A stretch of DNA of 64,000 bases, taken from positions 79,137-143,136 of the forward strand of contig JAPFQT010000388.1 of NCBI GenBank assembly GCA_027627225.1. The letters run 5' to 3'. The stretch is from Congeria kusceri. Taxonomy: Eukaryota > Mollusca > Bivalvia > Myida > Dreissenidae. The notes under the pieces are model-generated. The model made no database searches. It saw nothing but the letters and a program-made list of their open reading frames with translations, and was not told the origin of the DNA. A program made the position numbers and the translations under genes. Every line of letters begins with the position of its first letter. The stretch's first letter is position 1. Positions 36,263 through 45,038 of the stretch are shown in pieces.

Positions 36263-36582
36263 TTCAATACTTTCCTTGCTTATTTCGATGTATAAAAATG
36301 TTGTTCATATGAAAATAAAATGTATGCAATAAAATGTTGATAAAATGCATTACATTATATAATTATGCATGTACAACATTTTAACAATTTAAAAAAAATT
36401 AAATTCAGTACGACAAATTTTTGTGTATAAAAAAAAAAAATGTGTATATAAAAAAAAAAATGTTTTCAATGTTCTTTTTGAAGGTTCTAACTTATTTCAA
36501 CTAAAAGTTCTGTTAGAAAGAAAATACCACGGTATTACGCAAAACATCAAAATAATTGGCCATTAAAAGTTAAATCGTTTAC

Positions 36583-36719
36583 CTCCAGTATGGCGGAACA
36601 TTGTCGGCTGCTACCATATTTTGCTGCAAAAAGTCTGTGCATGGTTTCGGCATCGTTCAGGAATGCTTCGGTGTCAGGATCGGGTTCGTTGCTGTCCCTC
36701 AGTGTGGAAGGGCTGCTGT
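36583..36719 (-). CDS. Candidate internal coding exon, minus strand, unrecognised
   Basis: A clean acceptor (TTTTTCTTGTTGCAG) and donor (GAG/GTAAAC) bound 137 bp with one long frame: DSSPSTLRDSNEPDPDTEAF, LNDAETMHRLFAAKYGSSRQ and CSAILE. It starts after one base of a split Asp codon and ends in phase 0. The Ser/Asp/Pro-rich start looks disordered and the second half helical. No family recognised. Both borders being consensus makes it the best - strand gene evidence in the window. Confidence 0.55.
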
Positions 36720-37107
36720 CTGCAACAAGAAAAACAACATAGTAAAAATTTGTTTTCAACACCGCAGGTTATAGTGCATTATTATTATAAATTATATTTA
36801 AAGTTATAATGTTTTAAACAGTAAACTCCGCTTGGAACTATACTGAGCAGACCATAGAATTGATATCCCTACATCAAAATATCTTCACATCTGAAATAAG
36901 GCAACCAAACGCATGGACATATCAGAATACAGGTGAGAGATGCAACACCGATCATATTACAGAAGACAGGTTAGTTGTATAATGGGGTATAATGTGAGAT
37001 ACAAAAGACGCCCCATTCCAGAGGCGACTCTGGGTCTTTTAGTGCCTGGTGAGAAGCAAATAGTGCACTGCACCTCAGTTTAATATCTATTGTCAAAGAC
37101 TCTGTTA

Positions 37108-37195
37108 GTAGGTTAGGGTGGAGCGGGGTCTCGAACCTGAGAATCCTGGGTTGTGAAGCCAATATTTTACCACCAGACCACGGATAAGCTACTCG
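37108..37195 (-). repeat. tRNA-derived SINE head
   Basis: Minus strand: TCTGGTGGTAAAATATTGGC as A-box arm and CTCAGGTTCGAGACCCCG as B-box arm. Stem pairing is poor. Confidence 0.5.
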
Positions 37196-38244
37196 CAGCA
37201 TGTGTATGAGTACATTGTATATAACGTTTCAATGATCATTTTGAATGCTTGTGATGTCACTAAATACTGCCATAAGCAACCAACGGTCTTCTATAGATAT
37301 CAAACTTTCTCCAGTTTTAACATGGCAGTAATAGGGACAATGACCAATATCAAATGAAATATATAGGGATCGGTTCCCGGACCTTGGAATCAGTGTCGTT
37401 ATATGCATATATCATTACAAGCCATATCGTTACAAGTGGATTGTAGTTAATTCACTGTACATTTCTCCACCAAAGTCATCATCAAAAGAGCCTGGAATCA
37501 TTAGCTGTAACAGCATGTGTGGCTGAACAATAAGGATTATAAGCAGTAACAGCAGTCATTTTAGTAGTTGTAGTATGAATAATATGTATAGCTAGGACGA
37601 CCTGGCCCGACACTAGTGAATTCTTATCAGCATTATTTCGTATATTTATACTCTGTTTACGATTCCAGTATGTAAAAATATGTAAAGATTTTCATCGTAA
37701 TGATTTTCTAATATATTCATTCAAAAAGTCATATTTTAAGTGAATTTTTCAGAGCTATAATACTGAGAATAGTTGTGGTAAAGGAATAGTATACCGGTAA
37801 GTCGAAATGGTGCAAAAGAGTGGCAGTATGATAATTTGCATTCTTTTTAAGTTGATTTAGGACAAGATAAACTATTAGAATCACTATGGTTTTTGGCATA
37901 TTTTGTATGTTGTCCTTATGTGACCAATTGCTGAAGCTTTTATTCATATTAATCTCTAAAACTGGCTTTTTTTCGCTGAACAAAAAAAAAACAATCGAGT
38001 AAAAAAAAAAACACTCAAGTAAAATCTAATTTAAGTCTGATTATGGGTGGTGAGGGGTCAAAACCCTGTTACTTGTAAAATAATAACATTTCAGGGTTAA
38101 GTGTTAAGATTAGCAGATTTCTTATTCTTTGTATTAGATAGCTCCTCATTAACAATTAAGAAGTCAGCAGTGATGTACTGGATGTAGATCTACTCGCTGT
38201 ACGGCAAATAAACACAAGCCATACCAATCCGGTCAAGCAGCAGC

Positions 38245-38370
38245 TACAGGCCTTGTCCGGCAGAAATGATTCTGAGCTGGGGAAAATTATTTAACAGCCG
38301 ATGTTCCACTTGAGACCATTTATTTGGCAGGAAATCACAGTTACTCAGCTGCTTAAGACCAGGACACGTT
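38245..38370 (-). CDS. Candidate minus-strand exon, low certainty
   Basis: Acceptor CTTAAATTTCAG and a frame TCPGLKQLSNCDFLPNKWSQ, VEHRLLNNFPQLRIISAGQG. It reaches TAG, or a possible donor CCT/GTAGCT near 38245. The phase does not fit the exon at 36583 directly, so an intervening exon or a different gene is needed. Confidence 0.3.
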
Positions 38371-38604
38371 CTGAAATTTAAGAAAAAAATGTATTTTTGT
38401 ATGTATTGACAAGCAGAACTTGCACAAGGCTGACCAAGCCGACATGGACAGATAAAGCATGAGTTTCGTGCATCTCTCTGGAAAAGAAAGGTCTTATTAT
38501 CAACTGGTAATACATTGGGACCAATTTGCCAGTGAACAGCATCCAAGCGCAACTTACCCTTTGGTACATGCTAAGAATACATCACACACTACCATATACT
38601 TGTA

Positions 38605-38875
38605 AGTTTGTTTGGTTTGTTTGTTTGGACTGTTCGCTGGTTTTAACAGCGTTCAGTCATATCACAAGCTGATCTATTTGGTTTACCAGCACTAAGTGCA
38701 CATACTTACGCCAGTAACTGACAACTGCCCTACTTGAATCTGAGGTAGGGGGAGAATGACCGTAGAAATAATTTCATGACCAATCCCCAAACAAGTCTAC
38801 GGGCTGGGGTTCAAACTAACGATCCCACGGTTTAACAGTCTAGAGCTCTACCAACTGAGTTAGCCTGGCCCGGCA
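38605..38875 (-). repeat. tRNA-derived SINE, inverted copy of 26104-26409
   Basis: Complement carries GGCTAACTCAGTTGGTAGAG (A box), the shared body motifs CCCCCTACCTCAGATTCAAG and GAAATTATTTCTACGGTCAT, and a tail of CAAACAAACAAACC type. Confidence 0.8.
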
Positions 38876-38969
38876 CATTTCCATATACAAAAAAGATTTA
38901 CGTACACTCCTCGCTGAAACTTTTGAGATATGTAATGAAACAAGAGCTATTTGTAAAACTGTTATGATC

Positions 38970-39570
38970 CCTCTAGGTTAAAAGCGATCTTTAAAATATC
39001 AATTATGGTGAAGATTTGATGAAAACTGTTGGACACAGGGAGCTGAAGGTGCTAAATAGGCAAATTTAAGATAAATCAAGAGCCATAACTCTGCAGTTCC
39101 TGGGGCAATTTGGTGGATCGTTGAACTTAAAATATTATATCATAACCTTAAACATTTTCATCAAGTTTTGTGAAGATCGGATGAAAACTGCTGGACTTAG
39201 AGGGCACCAGGTACAAAGACTAATTTTAGATAATTCACAGGCTATAACTCCACAGTTACTGAGAAAATTTGGTTGATTATCGAACCTGAACGAGATATTG
39301 AGTCTACAAAGATTTTCACCAAGTTTCGTGAAGATCGGATAAAAACTGTCGGACTTAGTACGGAAACGGCCAAAAAGGCCACCGAAACGGCCAAAAAGGC
39401 CAATTTTAGATAATTAAAAGGGTCATAACAATTTCAGGATTGATTTGGCTGATGATCAAACTTGGCCGATATATCATTAGAATAAAGATTTTAATGAAGT
39501 TTGGCGAAGATCGGATGAAAACTATTGGACTTAGGACAACACTAGCAGAAACGGCTCTGGTCGCCGATAG
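38970..39570 (-). repeat. Composite repeat, inverted copy of the 11936-12680 family
   Basis: Shows the complements of the family cores (GTGAAGATCGGATGAAAACT, TCATAACT, CAAACTTG) in three to four units. It includes a local 19-bp duplication (CGGAAACGGCCAAAAAGGCC, near 39360-39400). Confidence 0.7.
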
Positions 39571-39797
39571 TGAGCTACTTTTTATATGGGCAGTATCGTC
39601 TAGTTAGAATATAGTCCTATATAAAAGGTAACACTAAATTAGTTGCACACCTTATTACTAAGAATTTAGACTATCCAGGGTAAGGACATCTATTTATATA
39701 TTGGCAACTGTTGCCCATATACAGTTACTAAAATAAATATTTACCAAGGGCCTAACAAGTTATTCTGTGCCATCTTAAAGTAAGATGCTCTGCGTCC

Positions 39798-40083
39798 TGC
39801 ACCTATCAATATTTTTGTGTGCGTGGGCATATACGAGACTTAAGATTGAAAGAGATTCCAGACAGGTGGGAATTTGACACGCCAAATCATTCTGGATCCC
39901 AGGACTTATGTCGGATTTTATATCCTGGTAATAAAGACCCCCAACCATTTCCCACTGTGGGGAATTAGAAAAAAATGTTTGGTTCTTGGTTGGGGAATTA
40001 TACCCCCAAAAAGTAAAATTCCCCATCGGATAGCCCCCCCCCCCACCCGGCTCCCCCCTTCGGAGAAACTATTGATAGGTGCA
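39798..40083. mobile_element. MITE copy 3 (TGCACCTATC family)
   Basis: Best-preserved ends: TGCACCTATCAATA on the left and TATTGATAGGTGCA on the right, with TCC on both sides as a 3-bp target duplication. Contains the poly-C tract and GGGAATTTGACACGCC block shared with copy 2. Confidence 0.8.
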
Positions 40084-40086
40084 TCC

Positions 40087-40532
40087 CAGACATAGTGCTT
40101 GTTCTAATCTCTTCATGTACTGTAGCCTGTTTTACAGAAAATCTAAGGCAATTTATGTTACGGTAAATGTTTTTGGTATATTCGTAACGGTTTGTACCTG
40201 TTTTTGTCGCATATTCTTCTTCTAATGACAGCGAGATGAATTATGTGCTAACTTGCTAAGAATACGGACACGCGCGGATTAAGTGTTTATTGCGTCATAA
40301 GCAAGTGGCCGAATAGACAGAGGTGGCCGAATAGATAGGAAGGATATAAAGTACGTTTCACGATTACTTTTTTTATTTTTTTTCTGTATTAAATATATAT
40401 GTCAGTACAGTTTATTTGTGTTATTTGTTTCATTATTGTATATGGAAATGAAAACAATCAAATGTTACCTTGGTCATGTCCGAATTAATTGCTAAATCCT
40501 TTCATAAACGGCATCTGTATAAATATGTGTTG
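40087..40532. other. Left flank of the tandem array, no gene
   Basis: Unique-looking sequence. A short direct repeat GTGGCCGAATAGA occurs twice near 40306 and 40325. The array begins at 40533 directly after ATATGTGTTG. Confidence 0.6.
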
Positions 40533-41007
40533 AGGTCACAATATACTAAAAGATTTCCTTAACAAATTCAATGTAAAAGCAATAAATTCAACAAAAAATA
40601 AACTCAACATTTTGCGCGTAGAGACCCTCATAACCATACCTTTTCTTAAAGAGCATTCCGAGCCGAATTGATTTAGACAATAAAAAAGATAGGTCATGTG
40701 ATATGTAAGAAAGAACTCGACGCGAATCAAAGTTCACTGTTTTACGGCCATCTTTTTACCGGCTACTCTCCAGTTGAAGGTATACTGCCAACTGTCAAAG
40801 TCTCGTCATGTAGTCTCCAACCTTCAAGCGAAACAGTGAATTTTTAGTACACAACAATGTTTTTCCTACCACACGTACAAAGAAATATTCAAAAATAAAG
40901 TCATGGCAAGTGACTGTACAGAAAATTGTGTCTTCAAATAAATGGTGTTGATTTATTTAGAGAGTATAGCATTGCACACCTGAAATATTTAGTATACTGT
41001 AACCTAT
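40533..41007 (+). repeat. 475-bp left segment found only in long units
   Basis: Present in units 1, 5 and 7 (also 54278-54752 and 61395-61869) and absent from units 2, 3, 4 and 6. It has no convincing coding frame. It contains a perfect 10-bp inverted repeat (TTCACTGTTT at 40733, AAACAGTGAA at 40831). Its loss leaves both ORFs intact, so it may hold a terminus or regulatory region that is dispensable inside an array. Confidence 0.9.
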
Positions 41008-41009
41008 AA

Positions 41010-41024
41010 GAGAAATTTGTTCTC
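41010..41024. repeat. Hairpin at the internal truncation site
   Basis: GAGAA and TTCTC form a perfect 5-bp stem around ATTTG. In units 2 and 3 the unit starts exactly at the base of this stem (44325, 47640); in unit 4 it starts 2 bp before it (hairpin 50960) and in unit 6 4 bp before it (hairpin 58077, loop ATGTG). Long units carry it internally (54755, 61872). Confidence 0.85.
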
Positions 41025-41345
41025 ATTAAAATTAGTTTTTCTTGCATATAATTATCTTCCCATGCATATTGCACCAATATATTAAGTTTGGCTTGTATAT
41101 CTGTCCATTTGGCCATTTTATTTCATATTTTCAAACACAGGTGATTTTGGTCGGAAGCCGGTGATTTCAAGCGTCTTGAAGCTTAAATGTCCCTCTAACA
41201 ATTAAAGCTGATATTTGCAATATTTGTGACAAAATACCCAAACAAACCAAACAAACATGTATGGGGGGCTTATGTGGGGTGAGGAGAGAATGACTTTGTT
41301 AGATATTTTTACTCTAAGCCATTTTGATAATGTATTTTTTGTGTA

Positions 41346-41360
41346 TTTTTTAAAAAAAAA
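41346..41360. repeat. T/A homopolymer tract that varies between units
   Basis: T6A9 in units 1, 2 and 4; T7A8 in units 3, 5 and 6; T7A7 in unit 7. It is one of the few markers that separate units. Confidence 0.8.
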
Positions 41361-41723
41361 TCACCCCAAAAATGTAAATTTAATAGAAAAAAAATTCCAA
41401 TTTCATCCAAGACAATTAACAAATTAGTCAAAATGGGAGATCAAAGATACTTTGAAGTGTAGAAATCAATCAGCTTCCAGTAATTGCTTGTTTCAAACCA
41501 ATAAAGTGTAAAATCTTTAAAGCACCTTGTTTGTCGCAGCCTCTTTAATTACAGGCCACCAATTATATATTCTAGTACATAATGTCATGAGTGCCTTTAA
41601 ACTGCAGCAGGTGGTCAATTTGCATTGCCTGCTCACATTTAGAGGTTTAAGGGAATACAAAATTGCATATTTTGGGCACAAAATAAGTACTTTGACTTTT
41701 TTTAAGGTGGCAATCTGGTCAAA

Positions 41724-43682
41724 ATGGGGTTCATAACCAAGCAAAAGAAAAAGTTGCTCAATGTTGGTTTTAAACGAGGTGGGACTAGTCCGGTGAAGGG
41801 GAAAAAACATAATTATGAAAGAAGGTCAAATTCCAACACAACCTATGTAAGGTTAGAAATGTCATCCTTTGAAGCACGGGTAGCTTACAATGACAAGGTT
41901 CTTACTTTTCGGGATGTAGACGGCTCTCAAACCCCAGCTAAGCCCTTGCGTCCGAGAGCGAACAAGATTCGCTATGTAGACCTGTTACGGGTTCCTGCTC
42001 CATCAAAAGTCCATCCCGACTTACTTACGAACAAGGTCTATGTCCCCGCCCTACTCCAGTCTATGATGTCCTCTGAAAATAGAAAGCATAGGTTAAGAAG
42101 TGATAAATGTAGGGGCGACTTGGTAATTGACGGCAGTGCTTCCATAAAGTGGGGCTTAGGCTGGGAGGAAAGGTTAAAATGTACAAGATGCAGATATGTA
42201 GGCAAGCATTATAAGCTTTACAATGAGGTTCCATCAAGTACCAGGGGCAGAAAGGCAGCTCAGATCAATGTAGGCTTCCAAATAGGTGTTGCAAGTACTT
42301 CTATTGGGAACACAGGTTCCCGCAGAATTCTCAACACAACCAATATCATTGCTCCCTCTCCACTTGCTATGCAAAAACAAGCAAATAAGGTCAATACTGC
42401 CCTTAAATCCCTAAATGAGAGAAGCATGTACCAGATTAGAGAAAACTTAGTTGCTGAAAATGCCAAAATTGGTCAAAAAGATCCCTCTAAGGTAAATGTT
42501 GAAGGGGACACTTGCTACAACAATCCAATTTTTAACTCGGACGCGACACCCTTTCAAGCCGGAACTATTGCCATAAGCACTATGTGTGAAAACAATACCA
42601 GAAACAAGCAAATTGTAGGGGTACAAGTAGCAAATAAACTATGCAGGACTGCATCAATGCTTAGGAATAAGGGTAAACCTGTTCAGTGCCCCAATCATAG
42701 GGGGCATTGTTCTGCAAATGTTTCAGAGAGGGAACCAATAGGTGATGAAGGCAAATGGAATAGGTTGTTAGGTGACCAGATCTCTAAGGACATCAAAATA
42801 GCAAATTTCACTTGTGATGGGGACAGTAGGGCATTCCAAGGTGTTCGTAACTCTCACGGTCACAATGTGGGTCATCTTAAGGATCTGAGGCACCTAGGCA
42901 ACTCGCTGAAGCGCGAGCTCAACAAAGCGCCTTTCTCAAAGGGCATGCTCAAGGGTCATTCCAAGTCTAATATCAGGAGTCGGTTCGCTCTCTCGGTCAA
43001 AGCTAGGTGTATGGCTGAGCTTAAAGCTGCCCACAATAAACACCAGGGTGACATCAAGGTTCTAAAGAAGGTCATGGTTGATGTAATCGCAACCATTGTT
43101 CTATGCTTCAGTGGTTACTGCGGTACTCATTGTGCAAAGTACAGTTATGTCTGTGCTGGTACAAATAGGCAAGCTAAGAATTTCATGCCAGACAATGTCA
43201 AGGTTAAAATGGTTGACAGTGACCAACAAGTCCTTAAAAAATGCATTGAAATGGTTTTAGGTCCAGCTGCTCTTGACGCTACCAAACTTTTAACCACAAC
43301 CCAAAAAAGTGAAGCAGTAAACAGGTCGTACCAAGCTGTCAATCCTAAAACTGTGACTTTCTCACGCAACTGTGTAGGTCGAATTCACGGGCAGGTTCAC
43401 AAATTAAACAATGGCTATGCTGACTCTGTAATTGCAAAAACCACTGAACTAAATGCTAACCTTACCCAGGGGTCAAAGATTATTAAGCAGATAGCATATG
43501 AGGACCGCAACGACCTTAACCGAAAGCAAACATCCGCTACCAACAAAGCACGAGCTTTACGTGCCAGGACGCGGAATTATCGATACAAACTGCATGAGGA
43601 ATTACACTACGGCAAGGGCATGAGTGACCCCAAACCTGATTATGACAGTCTTCCACACCTTAAGCATCATAAATATGCTTAG
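41724..43682 (+). CDS. Mutator-like DDE transposase, unit 1 (652 aa, intact)
   Basis: Likely the DDE-type transposase that cuts and joins the element's ends in the nucleus (family role). In order: a basic Lys/Arg-rich N-terminus (residues 1-35); GDLVIDG (131-137), WGLGW and a CxxC pair (C153, C156); a GRKAAQINVGFQIG block (175-188) and NTGSRR (196-201), typical of the Mutator-like transposase domain; YNNPIF and TPFQAGT (265-281) after a candidate catalytic Asp (D262); CPNHRGHC (322-329); CDGDSRAFQGV (364-374) with the second candidate Asp; a Cys/His cluster (C461-C477); NNGYADS (562-568). The third acidic residue is not obvious (E432 possible). The C-terminus is basic. The start has a good context (CAAAATGG), there are no introns, and a polyadenylation signal follows 18 bp after the stop. 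Family assignment is from remembered motifs. Confidence 0.75.
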   Translation: MGFITKQKKKLLNVGFKRGGTSPVKGKKHNYERRSNSNTTYVRLEMSSFEARVAYNDKVLTFRDVDGSQTPAKPLRPRANKIRYVDLLRVPAPSKVHPDLLTNKVYVPALLQSMMSSENRKHRLRSDKCRGDLVIDGSASIKWGLGWEERLKCTRCRYVGKHYKLYNEVPSSTRGRKAAQINVGFQIGVASTSIGNTGSRRILNTTNIIAPSPLAMQKQANKVNTALKSLNERSMYQIRENLVAENAKIGQKDPSKVNVEGDTCYNNPIFNSDATPFQAGTIAISTMCENNTRNKQIVGVQVANKLCRTASMLRNKGKPVQCPNHRGHCSANVSEREPIGDEGKWNRLLGDQISKDIKIANFTCDGDSRAFQGVRNSHGHNVGHLKDLRHLGNSLKRELNKAPFSKGMLKGHSKSNIRSRFALSVKARCMAELKAAHNKHQGDIKVLKKVMVDVIATIVLCFSGYCGTHCAKYSYVCAGTNRQAKNFMPDNVKVKMVDSDQQVLKKCIEMVLGPAALDATKLLTTTQKSEAVNRSYQAVNPKTVTFSRNCVGRIHGQVHKLNNGYADSVIAKTTELNANLTQGSKIIKQIAYEDRNDLNRKQTSATNKARALRARTRNYRYKLHEELHYGKGMSDPKPDYDSLPHLKHHKYA

Positions 43683-43699
43683 TTGATTGTGTACCTGAT

Positions 43700-43705
43700 A
43701 ATAAA
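43700..43705 (+). terminator. Polyadenylation signal AATAAA after the transposase ORF
   Basis: AATAAA lies 18 bp past the TAG and is conserved in all complete units. It suggests a short 3' UTR ending before the convergent nuclease gene. Confidence 0.6.
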
Positions 43706-43858
43706 TTGTTATTATTACCTGTTTTGGCATAAGAGACCTCGAACAAGTGGCCCTCGCGTCAGCATCAGGCGTTCCTCTACCTGAAAAAGGCAAAAATACC
43801 CAATAGAAATAGATATAAAATGAAAAAAAACATGCATTTATGTATTTTAAGTGTATTT

Positions 43859-44281
43859 CTATGAATAAAAGGAAGTGATAAAGCTTGTTGTATTCATGTT
43901 TTTACCAAATATGCAGGCTGGCTCAGTTCCATGCCCGCTGCACTGTCCGAACTGTAAACATGTCCGCCGTTCCATGTTGGTGGAATGGGGCTCTATGTTT
44001 AAATGTTCAGGCTTAACACACAAGCTATTGTTGCATAAGTGGCTCACAGAGTCCCTGGCGTTCAATTCTGACTTCATGTAGCGCATTAACGCTACACGGT
44101 GAACCAAGTATGTCTCTGATTTTATGTCCGAAGGCAATTTAGCCCTCATTCGGCCATAATAGGGTAAGGAACTATTTGAAATACAACCATTCCAGATCAA
44201 ACAATCTGAATTGATGCATTTAATGCACTTATTTTCTACTCTTTTGCTCAGAAATGACCAAAAATCTGCTTTCTCATCCAT
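43859..44281 (-). CDS. I-PpoI-like His-Cys box (His-Me finger) endonuclease, unit 1 (140 aa)
   Basis: A compact site-specific DNA nuclease by family; His-Cys box homing enzymes make a 4-base staggered cut using one His, one Asn and a divalent metal. Visible here: VHR (60-62) and the core SHLCNNSLCVKPEHLNIEPH (80-99). H81 fits the catalytic His. C83, C88 and H93 fit the first zinc site, with a partner among C22, C27 or C33. N102 fits the metal-binding Asn. C108, C114, H117 and C123 fit the second zinc site. Spacing His-x-Cys-x4-Cys-x4-His-x8-Asn-x5-Cys equals that known for I-PpoI. Length is close to I-PpoI (163 aa). I chose ATG 44281; a GTG three codons upstream is unlikely in a eukaryote. 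The gene is convergent with the transposase and its start lies 43 bp from the unit's right end. Confidence 0.85.
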   Translation of the reverse strand: MDEKADFWSFLSKRVENKCIKCINSDCLIWNGCISNSSLPYYGRMRAKLPSDIKSETYLVHRVALMRYMKSELNARDSVSHLCNNSLCVKPEHLNIEPHSTNMERRTCLQFGQCSGHGTEPACIFGKNMNTTSFITSFYS

Positions 44282-45038
44282 ATTTTGCACTTGCAGACGA
44301 TATTTTATTTTAACCCAAAGTCAGGAGAAATTTGTTCTCATTAAAATTAGTTTTTCTTGCATATAATTATCTTCCCATGCATATTGCACCAATATATTAA
44401 GTTTGGCTTGTATATCTGTCCATTTGGCCATTTTATTTCATATTTTCAAACACAGGTGATTTTGGTCGGAAGCCGGTGATTTCAAGCGTCTTGAAGCTTA
44501 AATGTCCCTCTAACAATTAAAGCTGATATTTGCAATATTTGTGACAAAATACCCAAACAAACCAAACAAACATGTATGGGGGGCTTATGTGGGGTGAGGA
44601 GAGAATGACTTTGTTAGATATTTTTACTCTAAGCCATTTTGATAATGTATTTTTTGTGTATTTTTTAAAAAAAAATCACCCCAAAAATGTAAATTTAATA
44701 GAAAAAAAATTCCAATTTCATCCAAGACAATTAACAAATTAGTCAAAATGGGAGATCAAAGATACTTTGAAGTGTAGAAATCAATCAGCTTCCAGTAATT
44801 GCTTGTTTCAAACCAATAAAGTGTAAAATCTTTAAAGCACCTTGTTTGTCGCAGCCTCTTTAATTACAGGCCACCAATTATATATTCTAGTACATAATGT
44901 CATGAGTGCCTTTAAACTGCAGCAGGTGGTCAATTTGCATTGCCTGCTCACATTTAGAGGTTTAAGGGAATACAAAATTGCATATTTTGGGCACAAAATA
45001 AGTACTTTGACTTTTTTTAAGGTGGCAATCTGGTCAAA

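Larger units (their letters stand above)
40533..44324 (+). mobile_element. Array unit 1 (long form, 3.8 kb)
   Basis: The first unit has the complete left end (AGGTCACAATATACTAAAAG) next to unrelated flank. Order: 475-bp left segment, hairpin GAGAA-ATTTG-TTCTC (41010-41024), about 700 bp non-coding, Mutator-like ORF (+), 176 bp, His-Cys nuclease ORF (-), right end. It ends at CAG (44324), where other units continue with TTT. No terminal inverted repeat is visible between AGGTCAC and the complement of the right end (AAACTGACTTTGG), unusual for a cut-and-paste element. The target duplication cannot be judged because the array's right flank is outside the window. Confidence 0.9.

Noticed and set aside
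40536..41116. Short minus-strand frames (64 and 60 residues) in and beside the long left segment
   Set aside because: No recognisable motifs, absent or cut in short units without loss of the element; more likely chance frames.
41517..41810. 97-residue minus-strand frame and other overlapping frames repeated in each array unit
   Set aside because: They overlap the transposase ORF or its leader in other frames and recur only because the unit recurs; no family motifs.
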